Made by a program: the position numbers and the translations under genes. DNA of 64,000 nt, taken from assembly GCA_039025235.1 (NCBI GenBank), contig JBCCOS010000004.1, positions 1-64,000 of the forward strand, in the 5' to 3' direction. Of the stretch, positions 27,347-36,179 are shown one piece after another (positions within the stretch are counted from its first letter, which is position 1; the number at the start of each line of letters is the position of its first letter). Source of the DNA: MED-G105 sp039025235 (GTDB taxonomy: Bacteria; Pseudomonadota; Alphaproteobacteria; Caulobacterales; Parvularculaceae). The notes beneath the pieces were generated by a model that made no database searches, was not told the DNA's origin, and saw only the letters and a list, made by a program, of their open reading frames with translations.

Positions 27347-27994
27347 ATGTCTAAGCTCCTTGTTCCAATTATTTTTCTCGTTGCTGCCTTGGCAGGTGGG
27401 GGCGGTGGCTACTTTGCAAAGCAAATACTCGCCGGTAAATCGACAGATGAAGACGCCGACGCCAAGGGTGATGGTGAACACGATGATGGTGAGCATAAAG
27501 ATGATGGCCATGGGGAAGGCAACCATAGTGGTGAAAAGGATAGCCATGACAGTCATGGTGATGTTCATGATGACGAACATGCCGATGATCACGACGATAG
27601 ACATAGTGAAAAGAAGAAGAAAAAATATGCGGAGAGTGGCGACAAAGGGAAAGGGGATTCGCTCGCTGAAGGGGTCGGCTACTTTAAATTCAGCCGACAA
27701 TTCGTCGTTCCTTTAATTGCCGAGCAAGGCGTTGGTGCTTTGGTTATCCTTGAACTAAATTTAGAGATGCAAAGCGAAGCGGCAGATAGTTTTTATTATC
27801 GGGAGCCGAAGTATCGTGATATTTTGATGCAGGAATTGTTGGATCTTGCCAATGAGGGGCGCTTCGATGGTCGACTGACGGATCGCCGAAACCTCGATGG
27901 TATTCGCGCCGATCTTTTAACTGCCGTTCAAGACATTGCAGGCGAAGCCGTGGAAGACGTTCTGATACTTGATATTATGCGTCAAAAACTATGA
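27347..27994 (+). CDS. fliL: FliL-type protein (second copy) with His/Asp-rich linker
   Basis: This 215-residue protein has an N-terminal membrane helix (about 3-24), then about 60 residues very rich in His, Asp, Gly and Lys (about 32-98) and a C-terminal FliL-like domain (about 108-213: YFKFSRQFVVPLI, then LVILELNLEM and YRDILMQELLDLA, ending VEDVLILDIMRQKL). The domain would be periplasmic. It differs strongly from the FliL at 19.3 kb, so the two are paralogues with separate histories rather than a recent duplication. It ends the operon. Confidence 0.82.
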   Translation: MSKLLVPIIFLVAALAGGGGGYFAKQILAGKSTDEDADAKGDGEHDDGEHKDDGHGEGNHSGEKDSHDSHGDVHDDEHADDHDDRHSEKKKKKYAESGDKGKGDSLAEGVGYFKFSRQFVVPLIAEQGVGALVILELNLEMQSEAADSFYYREPKYRDILMQELLDLANEGRFDGRLTDRRNLDGIRADLLTAVQDIAGEAVEDVLILDIMRQKL

Positions 27995-28318
27995 TGGTCA
28001 TGCAACCACTGATTAAAGAATTTCCAAGCCAAGTGTGTGCGGTTGGTATTTAGGAAATGCGAAAAATCAACAACTTAAAGCGCCCTTCTGATTCCATTTG
28101 AAACGGAGGCGCATTAAGTGAAGGTGCGTGCTATCTCAAAATAGTTGGACGACCTTAAGGTTTTTTAAAGGGATTAAATCCCCCGTTAGAGCATATCAGG
28201 CCGAAGTGTAAGCGTTTGGCTCCCTTCACGGTATTGGGCGAAAATACCAAGAACCACGAAATGAAAAGTGCTTTCCTCATTTCAATTTATTTGGGGTGCG
28301 GTAAATTAAGTGTACGAA
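27995..28318. other. Convergent intergenic region between fliL copy 2 and flgD
   Basis: There is no gene. It contains copy B of the dispersed palindromic element (28031-28119) and an inverted repeat GAAATGA (28258-28264) / TCATTTC (28277-28283), which could form a hairpin after flgD on the minus strand. Confidence 0.65.
28031..28119 (+). repeat. Dispersed palindromic element, copy B
   Basis: It matches copy A nearly throughout: TGTGTGCGGTTGG, GGAAATGCGAAAAATC, then ACTTAAAGCGCC (28073-28084) and GGCGCATTAAGT (28108-28119), which pair with a single mismatch. The loop again contains ATTCCATTTGA. It lies between the convergent fliL copy 2 and flgD. Confidence 0.85.
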
Positions 28319-29077
28319 TTAAGTTTCGTTCTCTTCCAAGACCTGCTCACTGGAATTTGATCGCGCGGCAATAACATCGTCGATGGCGACTTTGCGACCA
28401 TTTTCAAGCTGTAGTCGCCAGCCGTCTTCCGTCTGCCGGACTTCAACAACCTTGCCGGTTAGCGGAGCGGCTTCTGTAACCGGAACCTGTCCACTAGAGC
28501 GATAGGTAAGTTCTATCGAATAATCTCCAGCTGGCGCTCTTGCACCGTCTGTCGTTAGACCATCCCAAGAGTAGGTGGGCTCGTCTCCAGATAAGTTCAT
28601 CGTGCGAATGACATCACCGTTAGAATTCAATACAGATGCCGTAACGCCATCATATCTATTTTGTTGAGGGGCAGCGAAATCAACAGCTTCGCCATCAAAC
28701 CTGAACGCGTCGACGCTGGCTTCGATATCGCGATCAATCCATTGCCCGAGGGAATCTAACTCGCCACCCGTTCCACCGCCGCCAACGGCTTCTATCAATT
28801 GGTCAAGCTTATCATTTGTTGCCAATTGCTGTTCAACGCTGGAAAACGTTGCGAGCTGTTCAACAAACTGTGTGGATTCAACGGGTTGAAGGGGGTCTTG
28901 CGCTTTTAACTGCGTTGTTAGCAGAGTCAGGAAGGTTTCAAAGTCAGCAGCGATCGCGGACGCACGATCAACCTCTGGCTCAGCGCCATCTTCGTTAATC
29001 GATGCAGACGTGGTTGCGGGCGGCGTAGTAAGAGTATTTTGTTGCGGAAGAAGGTTGGATGACGGCGTTGTGACCAT
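28319..29077 (-). CDS. flgD: FlgD hook assembly (capping) protein
   Basis: This 252-residue protein caps the growing hook and is exported by the flagellar type III system. The N-terminal region carries FLTLLTTQLKAQDPLQPVE and FVEQLATFSSVEQ, the FlgD signature. The C-terminal part has the FLG-D Ig-like domain (GDEPTYSWDGLTTDG, PAGDYSIELTY). A disordered Thr/Pro-rich start precedes the conserved part. It is downstream of fliK by about 50 bases in the same orientation. Confidence 0.94.
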   Translation of the reverse strand: MVTTPSSNLLPQQNTLTTPPATTSASINEDGAEPEVDRASAIAADFETFLTLLTTQLKAQDPLQPVESTQFVEQLATFSSVEQQLATNDKLDQLIEAVGGGGTGGELDSLGQWIDRDIEASVDAFRFDGEAVDFAAPQQNRYDGVTASVLNSNGDVIRTMNLSGDEPTYSWDGLTTDGARAPAGDYSIELTYRSSGQVPVTEAAPLTGKVVEVRQTEDGWRLQLENGRKVAIDDVIAARSNSSEQVLEENET

Positions 29078-29129
29078 TTTTCTTTCTCCGTACGAACTAT
29101 AGTATTTTAGGCTAAACGATGCGTTTGAA

Positions 29130-30509
29130 CTAAACTCTGATGTCGACGGCTGTATCCGTTTTTATGCGTGTTCGCGGATCACCCTGACCAGCAGCCGCGC
29201 CGAGCGCTGCAACATCAAGATCGCCATTAACAAGTAATCCTTCTCTTTTGCCACCTTCGGATGATCCATCGCTGCGTCCTTGTCCATCGGTGAATTGGAA
29301 TTGCGCATTTTCAAAACCCGCATTGGAAAGCGCAGCGCGTAGTTCGCTTTCGTTTGCGCGCATGAGGGTCCTTGTCGAATCGTTATCAATTGCCAATACA
29401 GCATTCACTGAGCCTTGCTCAGTAAACTGCATCCGTATCTGTAAAGTCCCAAGCTCTGGTGGATCAAGTTGAATACTGACTTCGTTCTTATTCGTGTTAC
29501 GCTGAATAGCGACAGCAACTTGGCCAGCCGCAGCCTGAGCAAGTGCGGCTGTTCGAACCCCGGAAACTGAGCTTGCATCGAATGACGTGCTTGGTGGCAA
29601 ACTCTGGTTCGTTGTTAGTTCACGATTGGCAAAATCAAAATCGAGCGTCGACTGAGCATTATCTGCCGGGTTTGGAATTTCAAATGTTGTATTGGTATCA
29701 ACGGTCTTTAGTTGCTTTGTGAGCTCTTGATTACCGTCTTCGGTCGGTTCCGCTAACGCCAAACTGCTCTCAAACGCTTCAGCGTTATCGAGGAATTCTT
29801 GACTCTGTTCAGGTACGGCCTGTGTCGCTAAATTAGTGTCGCTCAGAAAATCGCCGGTTTCCTTCGTTGCTGCAGGGGCATTTGAGACATTAACTGGGTT
29901 TGTTTCCGTGGCCGCTTTACCGTCAAATTTGGTATTTTGAATAGGAACCGCAGCACTAATCAGAGGAACAACATTTTCCTCATTTGGTGGGGTCGTCTCG
30001 TCACCGACAATTTCTTCTGTTAGTAACGGTGTATCTGCTAAAGCCAGTTCATCTGTACCATGAGCAGAAACAAGTTGTACGCCTTCTTCTAAGGCATTGG
30101 TGTCCATAATCTGCGCGTCTGGAGCAAGTGATACGGTAGCATCATCAACAACGGTGCTGCCATCCGTTTGGAGCGCTTCGATATTGGGGTTTTCAACTTC
30201 CAAAGGCCCCACCAGAGTCGTTTCATCTGAAGCCAATGTTTGTTCGACTTCTGATGTTTCAGACCCAGTATTTTCTCGAGACTCCCTTGCTGCTTGATCG
30301 TTGTTTGCTTCTTGTGGTTCTTTCGAACGTTTTGCCCCTTCTACTGACGCGTTGGCAGAATCGTCATTAGGTCTATTATTATCGCGTTTTGGGGATGTAT
30401 TGCGCTCAAATTCACGCTCAAACGCGCGTCCGCTATTTTGCGACTTCTGGCGCGTATCGGGTGTCAGCAGTTGCTGCTGGGGCGGATCGATGGGCAGCGC
30501 AATAGACAT
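29130..30509 (-). CDS. fliK: FliK flagellar hook-length control protein
   Basis: This 459-residue protein acts as a molecular ruler and switches export from hook to filament substrates. Residues about 1-320 are low-complexity and acidic, typical for the ruler part. The C-terminal Flg_hook domain (about 335-420) contains VSIQLDPPELGTLQIRMQF and TLMRANESELRAALSNAGF. It leads the fliK-flgD pair on the minus strand. Confidence 0.9.
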   Translation of the reverse strand: MSIALPIDPPQQQLLTPDTRQKSQNSGRAFEREFERNTSPKRDNNRPNDDSANASVEGAKRSKEPQEANNDQAARESRENTGSETSEVEQTLASDETTLVGPLEVENPNIEALQTDGSTVVDDATVSLAPDAQIMDTNALEEGVQLVSAHGTDELALADTPLLTEEIVGDETTPPNEENVVPLISAAVPIQNTKFDGKAATETNPVNVSNAPAATKETGDFLSDTNLATQAVPEQSQEFLDNAEAFESSLALAEPTEDGNQELTKQLKTVDTNTTFEIPNPADNAQSTLDFDFANRELTTNQSLPPSTSFDASSVSGVRTAALAQAAAGQVAVAIQRNTNKNEVSIQLDPPELGTLQIRMQFTEQGSVNAVLAIDNDSTRTLMRANESELRAALSNAGFENAQFQFTDGQGRSDGSSEGGKREGLLVNGDLDVAALGAAAGQGDPRTRIKTDTAVDIRV

Positions 30510-30595
30510 TTGGTTTTCCTTTAACGAACAAACAACCCTAATTTTATAGAAAACTGTTACTACCGCGTTACGGGATTAGAAAAATCCGTAATCAT

Positions 30596-30934
30596 ATGGT
30601 TCAAAACATGCTTACAAAGTCAATTATATCTGTTTTACCCAATACAATTGCCAATCCGTCAGAGGATAAAACCGCCGCTCGTGATAAACTCATGCGTGAT
30701 AAAGCCAATGAATTTGAAGCGGTGTTCATAGGGCAGTTTTTAAAAAATGCCGGTTTGGAAAAAGCCTTTGGCGAAGAAGCTGGTCATTTCGGACAATTCT
30801 TAATCGAAGAATTTTCAGAGCGTATTGCGGAAAGTGGCGGATTCGGGGTGGCAGATCAGGTTTATGAACAGTTAAAGCGCCAAGATTTAAACTCGGTGGA
30901 AGCGACAGTTTCAGAGAGTGACGAGGAAAAATGA
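30596..30934 (+). CDS. flgJ: FlgJ-type rod-binding protein without muramidase domain
   Basis: This 112-residue protein consists only of the rod-binding domain: KANEFEAVFIGQFLKNAGL and FGQFLIEEFSERIAESGGFGVAD, seen in parts. The C-terminal peptidoglycan hydrolase domain of enterobacterial FlgJ is absent, as is usual in alphaproteobacteria. Either the ATG at 30596 or at 30608 could start it; neither has a clear ribosome binding site. It is divergent from fliK and overlaps the next gene by four bases. Confidence 0.88.
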   Translation: MVQNMLTKSIISVLPNTIANPSEDKTAARDKLMRDKANEFEAVFIGQFLKNAGLEKAFGEEAGHFGQFLIEEFSERIAESGGFGVADQVYEQLKRQDLNSVEATVSESDEEK

Positions 30935-31338
30935 CGATGAACAAGCACGTAAATGAAAAACCAATTCGACAGATCGCCTCTGAGCTCACTGATATTCTTG
31001 ATCAGGAGAGAAATGCCTTGATTACAGGTGACTATGCTACTGTAAATAACTTGATCGATGAAAAACGGTGCCTCGCCGAAGCTTTTGAACGCTTGGTTGC
31101 GCCTACGGACGCTATTTCCGCGCAAATTGAAAAACTTGATGAGCCTTCAGCAATAAAGCTTCAGGAAGCTTTAGCAAGAAACGAGGCTATGCTGTCCGGT
31201 GCACGCAATGGCATCGAGCAAGCACGTAAGCGCTTGGCCGTCTTGTCGCGAAAAAGTAACGAAGTGGGCGTTTATGACGCGTCCGGTGATCGTCCACAGA
31301 TGAATGGCGGGTCAAGTGCATCGGGACGACGTGCCTAA
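30931..31338 (+). CDS. flgN: FlgN-like flagellar export chaperone
   Basis: This 135-residue, mostly helical protein has the FlgN-type pattern: ELTDILDQERNALITGDY near the start and a long helix pair (about 55-105) ending IEQARKRLAVL. FlgN escorts FlgK and FlgL to the export gate. The ATG overlaps the flgJ stop (ATGA); a second ATG at 30937 is possible. The C-terminal 25 residues are Gly/Ser-rich. The family is poorly conserved, so the call leans on position and length. Confidence 0.7.
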   Translation: MTMNKHVNEKPIRQIASELTDILDQERNALITGDYATVNNLIDEKRCLAEAFERLVAPTDAISAQIEKLDEPSAIKLQEALARNEAMLSGARNGIEQARKRLAVLSRKSNEVGVYDASGDRPQMNGGSSASGRRA

Positions 31339-31722
31339 ATTCGATCATAAACTCCGCAAAAATCTTTTAAATAACGTACAGAGATCGTAAACTGGATCAA
31401 TCAAATTTTATTGATCAAGAAATATTGACCGGTATTGATACACTTTTTGAATTTACTCACATTATTGTATTATAATAATACGCCTAAGGAGTATTGGAAA
31501 TAATCTCTTCTGACTAGTCGAAAATTGCTTCGAATTAACGGGCGATTATTTCTTTTCGCATACTTTCCTACCATCAACCGAACGTTGTACGGCGACACCA
31601 GTAGGATCCCGTCGCACCAAAATAGGTGCTGTCATAACAAAGAGCAGTTCTAGAAATCCATGCGGAATTGATCTGTTCTTGCCTACGGTCGAAGTGCCGT
31701 ATAATGTAAAGGAAATAGTAAC
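31339..31722. other. Flagellin upstream region
   Basis: There is no gene. It is AT-rich and holds a possible promoter (31447-31476), described separately. A second TATAAT at 31700-31705 lies too near the start codon to be convincing. If the first promoter is used, the flagellin transcript has a leader of about 240 bases, a plausible target for FlbT. Confidence 0.5.
31447..31476 (+). promoter_or_regulatory. Possible vegetative-type promoter for flagellin
   Basis: TTGAAT at 31447-31452 and TATAAT at 31471-31476 are separated by 18 bases, close to the standard housekeeping promoter pattern. Flagellin is often under an alternative sigma factor or CtrA control in alphaproteobacteria, and I found no clear site of those kinds, so this is a tentative call in an AT-rich stretch. 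Confidence 0.3.
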
Positions 31723-33246
31723 GTGGTAAATACACTTCTTACCAACACAAACGCAACAGTTGCTCTTACAACGCTGCGTAGTATCAATCAAAACCTTGCA
31801 GATGTTCAGTCCCAGATTTCGACGGGTAAAAAAGTCAATGACGCACGCGATAACGCTGCTGTTTTTGCTATTTCTGCTGTTCTAGAATCAGACGTTAAAG
31901 GCTTTGAAGCCATTAATTCGTCGCTTAGCCTTGGTAATTCATCCGTGGGCGTTGCGCGTGGTGCTTCTGAGCAGGTGACTGAGCTTCTTCAAGAAATTAA
32001 AGGGTCGATCGTTGCCGCTCAGGAAGACAACGTTGACCGATCAAAAATTCAGGAAGACATCGGACGTCTTCGTGAGCAGATTACTTCGCTCGTTGACACT
32101 GCACAGTTCAACGGTTTGAACCTCTTGAAAGGGTTTGAGTCAATTGACATTCTATCGTCACTTGACCGTGCGGCTGACCAGACCGTTTCGGCTGCGACGA
32201 TTAACGTGAACCGTTTCAATCTTACGACGGATGCCGGTCAGTATAATGACAGTGGTACGGTATTTACCGGTACAGGTATATCCTACACAGACGTAGGCGG
32301 TGATAGTGGTATTGATAATGGTGCTCGTACGCTTGACATCACCGTTGGCGGTACAGTTGCCGTAAACGATACGTTCACGATACGCGTTGGTAATAATGAT
32401 TTTACTGCAACCGCTACAACGACAGCTGCTAACGATGTACGTGACGATCTGATCAGTCAGATTGCGGCTGCTGGTATCGAAGGTGTTACGGCCGTAGACG
32501 GGGGCGCTGGTGTTGTACAGATCCAGAATACTTCTGCGTTCACCAGTTTTGAAGTAACAGCATCAGAAACAGGTGCTGCTGCGACCTTAACGCCAGCTGG
32601 TCCATCGACGCTCGCACAACGTGCGGATACTGTTACGCTAAATGGTCGTCAGGTTAACTCTGGTGATGGCTACCGGATCACGATCGACAGCCAAGTCTTC
32701 GATTATATTGCAAAAGAAGGTGACGACATCAATGATGTTGCTGCTGGTCTGAAAGCCGCAATTGACTTGAAAGCACCAACAATTGCATCAACGCAGAACG
32801 TAACAGTACGTGTGCAAGATTCACTTGATCCAACGTCATCCGATGCGACTTTGTTTATCGATAATAATAGTGCGACCACATTGGCTGTAACGGTCGAAGC
32901 AAAGGACGATGGTCAACAAACGGGTGGTCTTCGTGCCCTTGCATCAATCGACGTTTCGACGGCTGATGGTGCTCAAAGAGCGCTCGATAATATCGAGTCG
33001 CTTATTCAGACGTCGGTTGATGCTGCTGCGAACTTTGGTTCCGCACAGCGCCGGATCGATATTCAGTCTGAGTTCATCACAACACTGACGGACTCTCTAC
33101 GTGCTGGTATCGGTTCTTTGGTCGACGCAGATTTGGAAGCCGCTTCGGCGGAACTGCAGTCCCTGCAGGTGCAGCAGCAGCTTGGTATCCAGGCGCTGTC
33201 CATCGCGAACCAGGGTCCACAGTCTCTCTTGGCTCTCTTCCAGTAA
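31723..33246 (+). CDS. fliC: Flagellin
   Basis: This 507-residue filament protein has the conserved N-terminal D0/D1 region (TTLRSINQNLADVQSQISTG, VNDARDNAAVFAIS) and the C-terminal D1/D0 region (ALDNIESLIQTSVDAAANFG, LQSLQVQQQLGIQALSIANQ, seen in parts, ending LLALFQ). The middle (about 165-410) is a Thr/Ala/Asp-rich variable outer domain. The start is GTG with AAAGGA ten bases upstream. Codon use is more uniform than in neighbours, as expected for a highly expressed gene. A strong hairpin follows the stop, then flaF and flbT. Confidence 0.96.
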   Translation: MVNTLLTNTNATVALTTLRSINQNLADVQSQISTGKKVNDARDNAAVFAISAVLESDVKGFEAINSSLSLGNSSVGVARGASEQVTELLQEIKGSIVAAQEDNVDRSKIQEDIGRLREQITSLVDTAQFNGLNLLKGFESIDILSSLDRAADQTVSAATINVNRFNLTTDAGQYNDSGTVFTGTGISYTDVGGDSGIDNGARTLDITVGGTVAVNDTFTIRVGNNDFTATATTTAANDVRDDLISQIAAAGIEGVTAVDGGAGVVQIQNTSAFTSFEVTASETGAAATLTPAGPSTLAQRADTVTLNGRQVNSGDGYRITIDSQVFDYIAKEGDDINDVAAGLKAAIDLKAPTIASTQNVTVRVQDSLDPTSSDATLFIDNNSATTLAVTVEAKDDGQQTGGLRALASIDVSTADGAQRALDNIESLIQTSVDAAANFGSAQRRIDIQSEFITTLTDSLRAGIGSLVDADLEAASAELQSLQVQQQLGIQALSIANQGPQSLLALFQ

Positions 33247-33259
33247 GCTAGTCAAAATG

Positions 33260-33287
33260 ATCCGGGGCGGAATATTTCGCCCCGGAT
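33260..33287 (+). terminator. Strong hairpin after flagellin
   Basis: ATCCGGGGCG (33260-33269) and CGCCCCGGAT (33278-33287) pair perfectly over ten bases with an eight-base loop. The bases that follow (TATTTGAT) are only weakly T-rich, so it may act as a leaky terminator or as a 3' stabiliser of the flagellin message, lowering flaF-flbT expression relative to flagellin. Confidence 0.7.
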
Positions 33288-33324
33288 TATTTGATAGTGA
33301 TGACGTTTTGGACTGGGTTACAGA

Positions 33325-33777
33325 ATGTACGACGGAAATCCTAATATGCATGGGTATGGTGCTGAAGCAGGCTACGCGGCGGTCACGAAGACGATTGAAA
33401 CCAATCGCGGTGCGGAAGCGAAAATAGTCGCACGTGTCATCTCAATGCTCATTGCCGGGCAAAAAAAGGCCGAGACAGGCGATTACAAGCCGTTGGCAGA
33501 AGCTCTTCATAAAAATAATCAAATGTGGACCATTTTTGCGGTCGATGTCGCGCAAAAAGGAAATGGGTTACCGCCAGATCTGCGCGTCCGCATTTTAAAT
33601 CTGATGGAATTCACACAAATTCATAGCCGAAAAGTGCTGAATCGCGAAGCCGATGTAACGCCCCTTGTGAATATTAATAAAGCAATCATGCGCGGCCTTA
33701 TGGGACAGACAGAGCCCCCGAATGGGTCGCAGGGTAATAATGCAAACGATGGGACAGATCAGAGGGCAGGGGCATGA
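33325..33777 (+). CDS. flaF: FlaF flagellin-synthesis regulator
   Basis: This 150-residue protein of the FlaF family is restricted mainly to alphaproteobacteria. The match covers AAVTKTIETNRGAEAKIVARV, HKNNQMWTIFAVDVA and LPPDLRVRILNLMEFTQIH, seen in parts. FlaF promotes flagellin synthesis or export and works against FlbT. The C-terminal 25 residues are Asn/Gly-rich and extra. It overlaps flbT by four bases (ATGA). Confidence 0.92.
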   Translation: MYDGNPNMHGYGAEAGYAAVTKTIETNRGAEAKIVARVISMLIAGQKKAETGDYKPLAEALHKNNQMWTIFAVDVAQKGNGLPPDLRVRILNLMEFTQIHSRKVLNREADVTPLVNINKAIMRGLMGQTEPPNGSQGNNANDGTDQRAGA

Positions 33778-34223
33778 GCGGACTGGTTCTCAAACTGCAA
33801 CCAGGTGAGCAAATTCTGGTAAACGGCGTCGTTATGCAAAACGGTGATCGTCGCGCGCAGCTTCGTATCAAGACGAAAGATGCGAATATCTTACGTCTAC
33901 GCGATGCGATGCATCCCTCGGAAGCGAATACGCCAGTAAAGCGGGTCTACTACACGGCACAATTAGTTGTCGCAGGCGAAGCCGAGCCAGCTGATGTACG
34001 CGATGATCTTGTGAGAGACATAAAAGTACTTCTCGGAATCTTCCGAGACCAGGACAGCCTTGAGGCGTTAGATAAAGCTATAAAGCACGCGGAAGACAAT
34101 CAGTTCTATTTCGCAATGCGTGAGTTAAAACGCGTGCTGCCAATGGAAGAAACGCTATTAGCTGTCAAAAATAACGACAACACCCTAGTCTCCGAAACGA
34201 GACAAGAGAGTGCGACTGCTTAA
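33774..34223 (+). CDS. flbT: FlbT flagellin translation repressor
   Basis: This 149-residue FlbT-family protein matches LVLKLQPGEQILVNGVVMQN, RVYYTAQLVV and DVRDDLVRDIKVLLGIF. In Caulobacter FlbT binds the flagellin mRNA leader and reduces its stability until the hook is complete. It ends the flagellin-flaF-flbT unit and is convergent with fliI. Confidence 0.93.
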   Translation: MSGLVLKLQPGEQILVNGVVMQNGDRRAQLRIKTKDANILRLRDAMHPSEANTPVKRVYYTAQLVVAGEAEPADVRDDLVRDIKVLLGIFRDQDSLEALDKAIKHAEDNQFYFAMRELKRVLPMEETLLAVKNNDNTLVSETRQESATA

Positions 34224-34265
34224 GCTCTTTGTTTTTTAAGATTGTTTCACATCTCTTTTCGTTAG

Positions 34266-34298
34266 GGTAGGTCGGCTACCATTAATCTGATTTTTTTA
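34266..34298 (+). terminator. Likely terminator after flbT
   Basis: GGTAG (34266-34270) and CTACC (34276-34280) form a short stem with a five-base loop, followed by ATTAATCTGA and a run of seven T. It lies in the 72-base convergent gap between flbT and fliI. The stem is short, so the call is moderate. Confidence 0.45.
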
Positions 34299-35693
34299 TA
34301 ATCCCTCCATCTGGAGGCCGCCTTCATTTTCTTCGGTAGGCTTACCATCACCACCTGTGTGTTCCAAAAGAGTTGAGAGGGTTTTAAACGCTGCCTCCGG
34401 CGTTTCGCTCTCCTCGGCAAGGAATTGATCCAGGTGAGGAAAAACGCGTATCGCGCGATCAATTAATTGATCGGTGCCGGGTTCATATAAACCTGCTTTC
34501 ACCATCGTCGCATTGTCACGATAGGTTCCCAGTAATTGACGCGCATTGGTGAGAATTCCGTTTTCAGCATCGCTCGCCGCGGCCGGCAGAGAGCGCGATG
34601 CGCTCCTTAAGACGTCGACAGCCGGAAACCGGCCACGCTCGGCTATTGCCCTGTCGAGGATGATATGTCCGTCTAGGAAACCCCGCACGGCGTCGGATAC
34701 CGGTTCGTCCATATCGCCGCCAGCCACAAGTACAGAAAATAGGGCGGTGATATCGCCTGTGCCAGAAATACCTGGTCCTGCCCGTTCAACTAGTCTTGCA
34801 AGGGCCTGAAACGTGGAGGGCGGATAAGCGCGTAATGATGGCGGTTCCCCACCGGCTAAAGCGATTTCTCTGTGCGCATCGGCAAAACGCGTTAGGGAGT
34901 CAAAGAGTAATAAGACGTGATGGCCTTGGTCGCGATAGAATTCTGCTGTTGTCATCGCGAGGTTTGCCGCACGGCGCTTTAGCGGCGCTGCTTCATCAGA
35001 ACTAGCAGCAACAACGACCGTTCTTTCCCTCAGTTCGTCTGTTAGAACATGGTCATAAAAGTGACGGACTTCGCGTCCGCGCTCCCCAATGAGCGCGACA
35101 ACAACGATATCGGCCTTTGCTCTTGTTGCGAGCTTGGAAATTAAGGACGACTTTCCGACACCCGGCGCCGCAAAAAGGCCTGTTCGCTGGCCTTGGCATA
35201 ACGGAAGAAATGTATCGATGACATTAATACCGCTGGGCATACGGGGACCAAATCCACGGCGCTGCCTTGCTGGGGGCGGGGCACCGTTAAGAGGTAATGA
35301 ATCGGTACCAGGAGGAACAGGTTTGCCATTTATGTCATTCCCAAGAGGATCTAAAAGGGCTCCCAGCCATGCATTTGAGGGGGCGACATGACCAATTTCC
35401 GTCAGATAGGCGTGATCGCCGATACGGATTCCGCTGACTAGGTCATATGCGTAGGCGATGCATTCCTGTCCATTCATCGCGACGATTTCGGCTATTATAC
35501 TATTGCTCGTGTTGGACTGCTGATCAGGCATGTTTTCGCCAAGCGGCGTTATACGTACACCATCACCAACACGAGCGAGGGAACTCAAACCCGAAAGGCG
35601 CACCGTTGATTGATCAACCGATATGACACGGCCCCAAGCGGTTTGAATCGACAGTTCTGCGGTCTGCGCGTGCAAGTCTTTCATTAACCCCAT
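34296..35693 (-). CDS. fliI: FliI flagellum-specific ATPase
   Basis: This protein of about 465 residues is the export ATPase related to F1 beta. It has Walker A (APGVGKSSL), ALIGERGREVRHF, Walker B (HVLLLFDSLTRFADA), and SVLVAGGDMDEPVSDAVRGFLDGHI, seen in parts. It energises unfolding and delivery of export substrates with FliH and FliJ. The frame opens with GTG at 35720, but ATG at 35693 has GAAGG at a good distance. The C-terminal 35 residues are acidic and Gly-rich. It stands alone on the minus strand, divergent from flgB. Confidence 0.95.
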   Translation of the reverse strand: MGLMKDLHAQTAELSIQTAWGRVISVDQSTVRLSGLSSLARVGDGVRITPLGENMPDQQSNTSNSIIAEIVAMNGQECIAYAYDLVSGIRIGDHAYLTEIGHVAPSNAWLGALLDPLGNDINGKPVPPGTDSLPLNGAPPPARQRRGFGPRMPSGINVIDTFLPLCQGQRTGLFAAPGVGKSSLISKLATRAKADIVVVALIGERGREVRHFYDHVLTDELRERTVVVAASSDEAAPLKRRAANLAMTTAEFYRDQGHHVLLLFDSLTRFADAHREIALAGGEPPSLRAYPPSTFQALARLVERAGPGISGTGDITALFSVLVAGGDMDEPVSDAVRGFLDGHIILDRAIAERGRFPAVDVLRSASRSLPAAASDAENGILTNARQLLGTYRDNATMVKAGLYEPGTDQLIDRAIRVFPHLDQFLAEESETPEAAFKTLSTLLEHTGGDGKPTEENEGGLQMEGL

Positions 35694-35809
35694 GGTAACC
35701 TTCGTCTCCAGCGTCTTCACTAAAAAGTTCGATTAATCAATCGTTCAAATTTTAATTGCATGGTTGTCCTAAGTTTAACGTTAACGGAACGACAGAAGGT
35801 CGCCTGAAA

Positions 35810-36157
35810 ATGTTTGATGAACTGACAATTCTAAGAGATGCATCGGCGTTAGCGCGTTATTCGGCAATGCGCCAACAATTAATTGCCGAAAATATCGCGA
35901 ACGCGAATACGCCGGGTTATGTCGCCCGAGATTTACAAGACTTTAGCGCGGTGTATTCGAGTGAAAAAGACCAGGGCAGGCCCATTGATTGGCATCCTGA
36001 GGTTACAAAAAGCCCAAATGCAACATCGCCGAACGGCAATACCGTTTCCGTTCAGGAAGAAATGGCAAAGAGCGCGTTGAACGAAGGGCAGCATGAGACA
36101 GCAGTCGCTGTTTACCGCAAAGCCATCGATATCCTTCGAATTTCACTTGGTCGATAA
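35810..36157 (+). CDS. flgB: FlgB proximal rod protein
   Basis: This 115-residue rod protein has the axial motif RQQLIAENIANANTPGYVAR and the C-terminal helix ETAVAVYRKAIDILRISLGR. The ATG at 35810 (MFDELTILRD) is chosen over an earlier in-frame ATG because it fits the family start. It heads the block flgB, flgC, fliE, fliQ, flhA, fliR, flhB and a fliJ-like gene, which builds the inner rod and the export gate. Confidence 0.93.
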   Translation: MFDELTILRDASALARYSAMRQQLIAENIANANTPGYVARDLQDFSAVYSSEKDQGRPIDWHPEVTKSPNATSPNGNTVSVQEEMAKSALNEGQHETAVAVYRKAIDILRISLGR

Positions 36158-36179
36158 TTGAGACGGAGAGTGATTGATT

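Noticed and set aside
31339..31722. Sigma-54 or CtrA-type sites upstream of flagellin
   Set aside because: I looked for TGGCAC-N5-TTGC and TTAA-N7-TTAA patterns here and found no convincing match.
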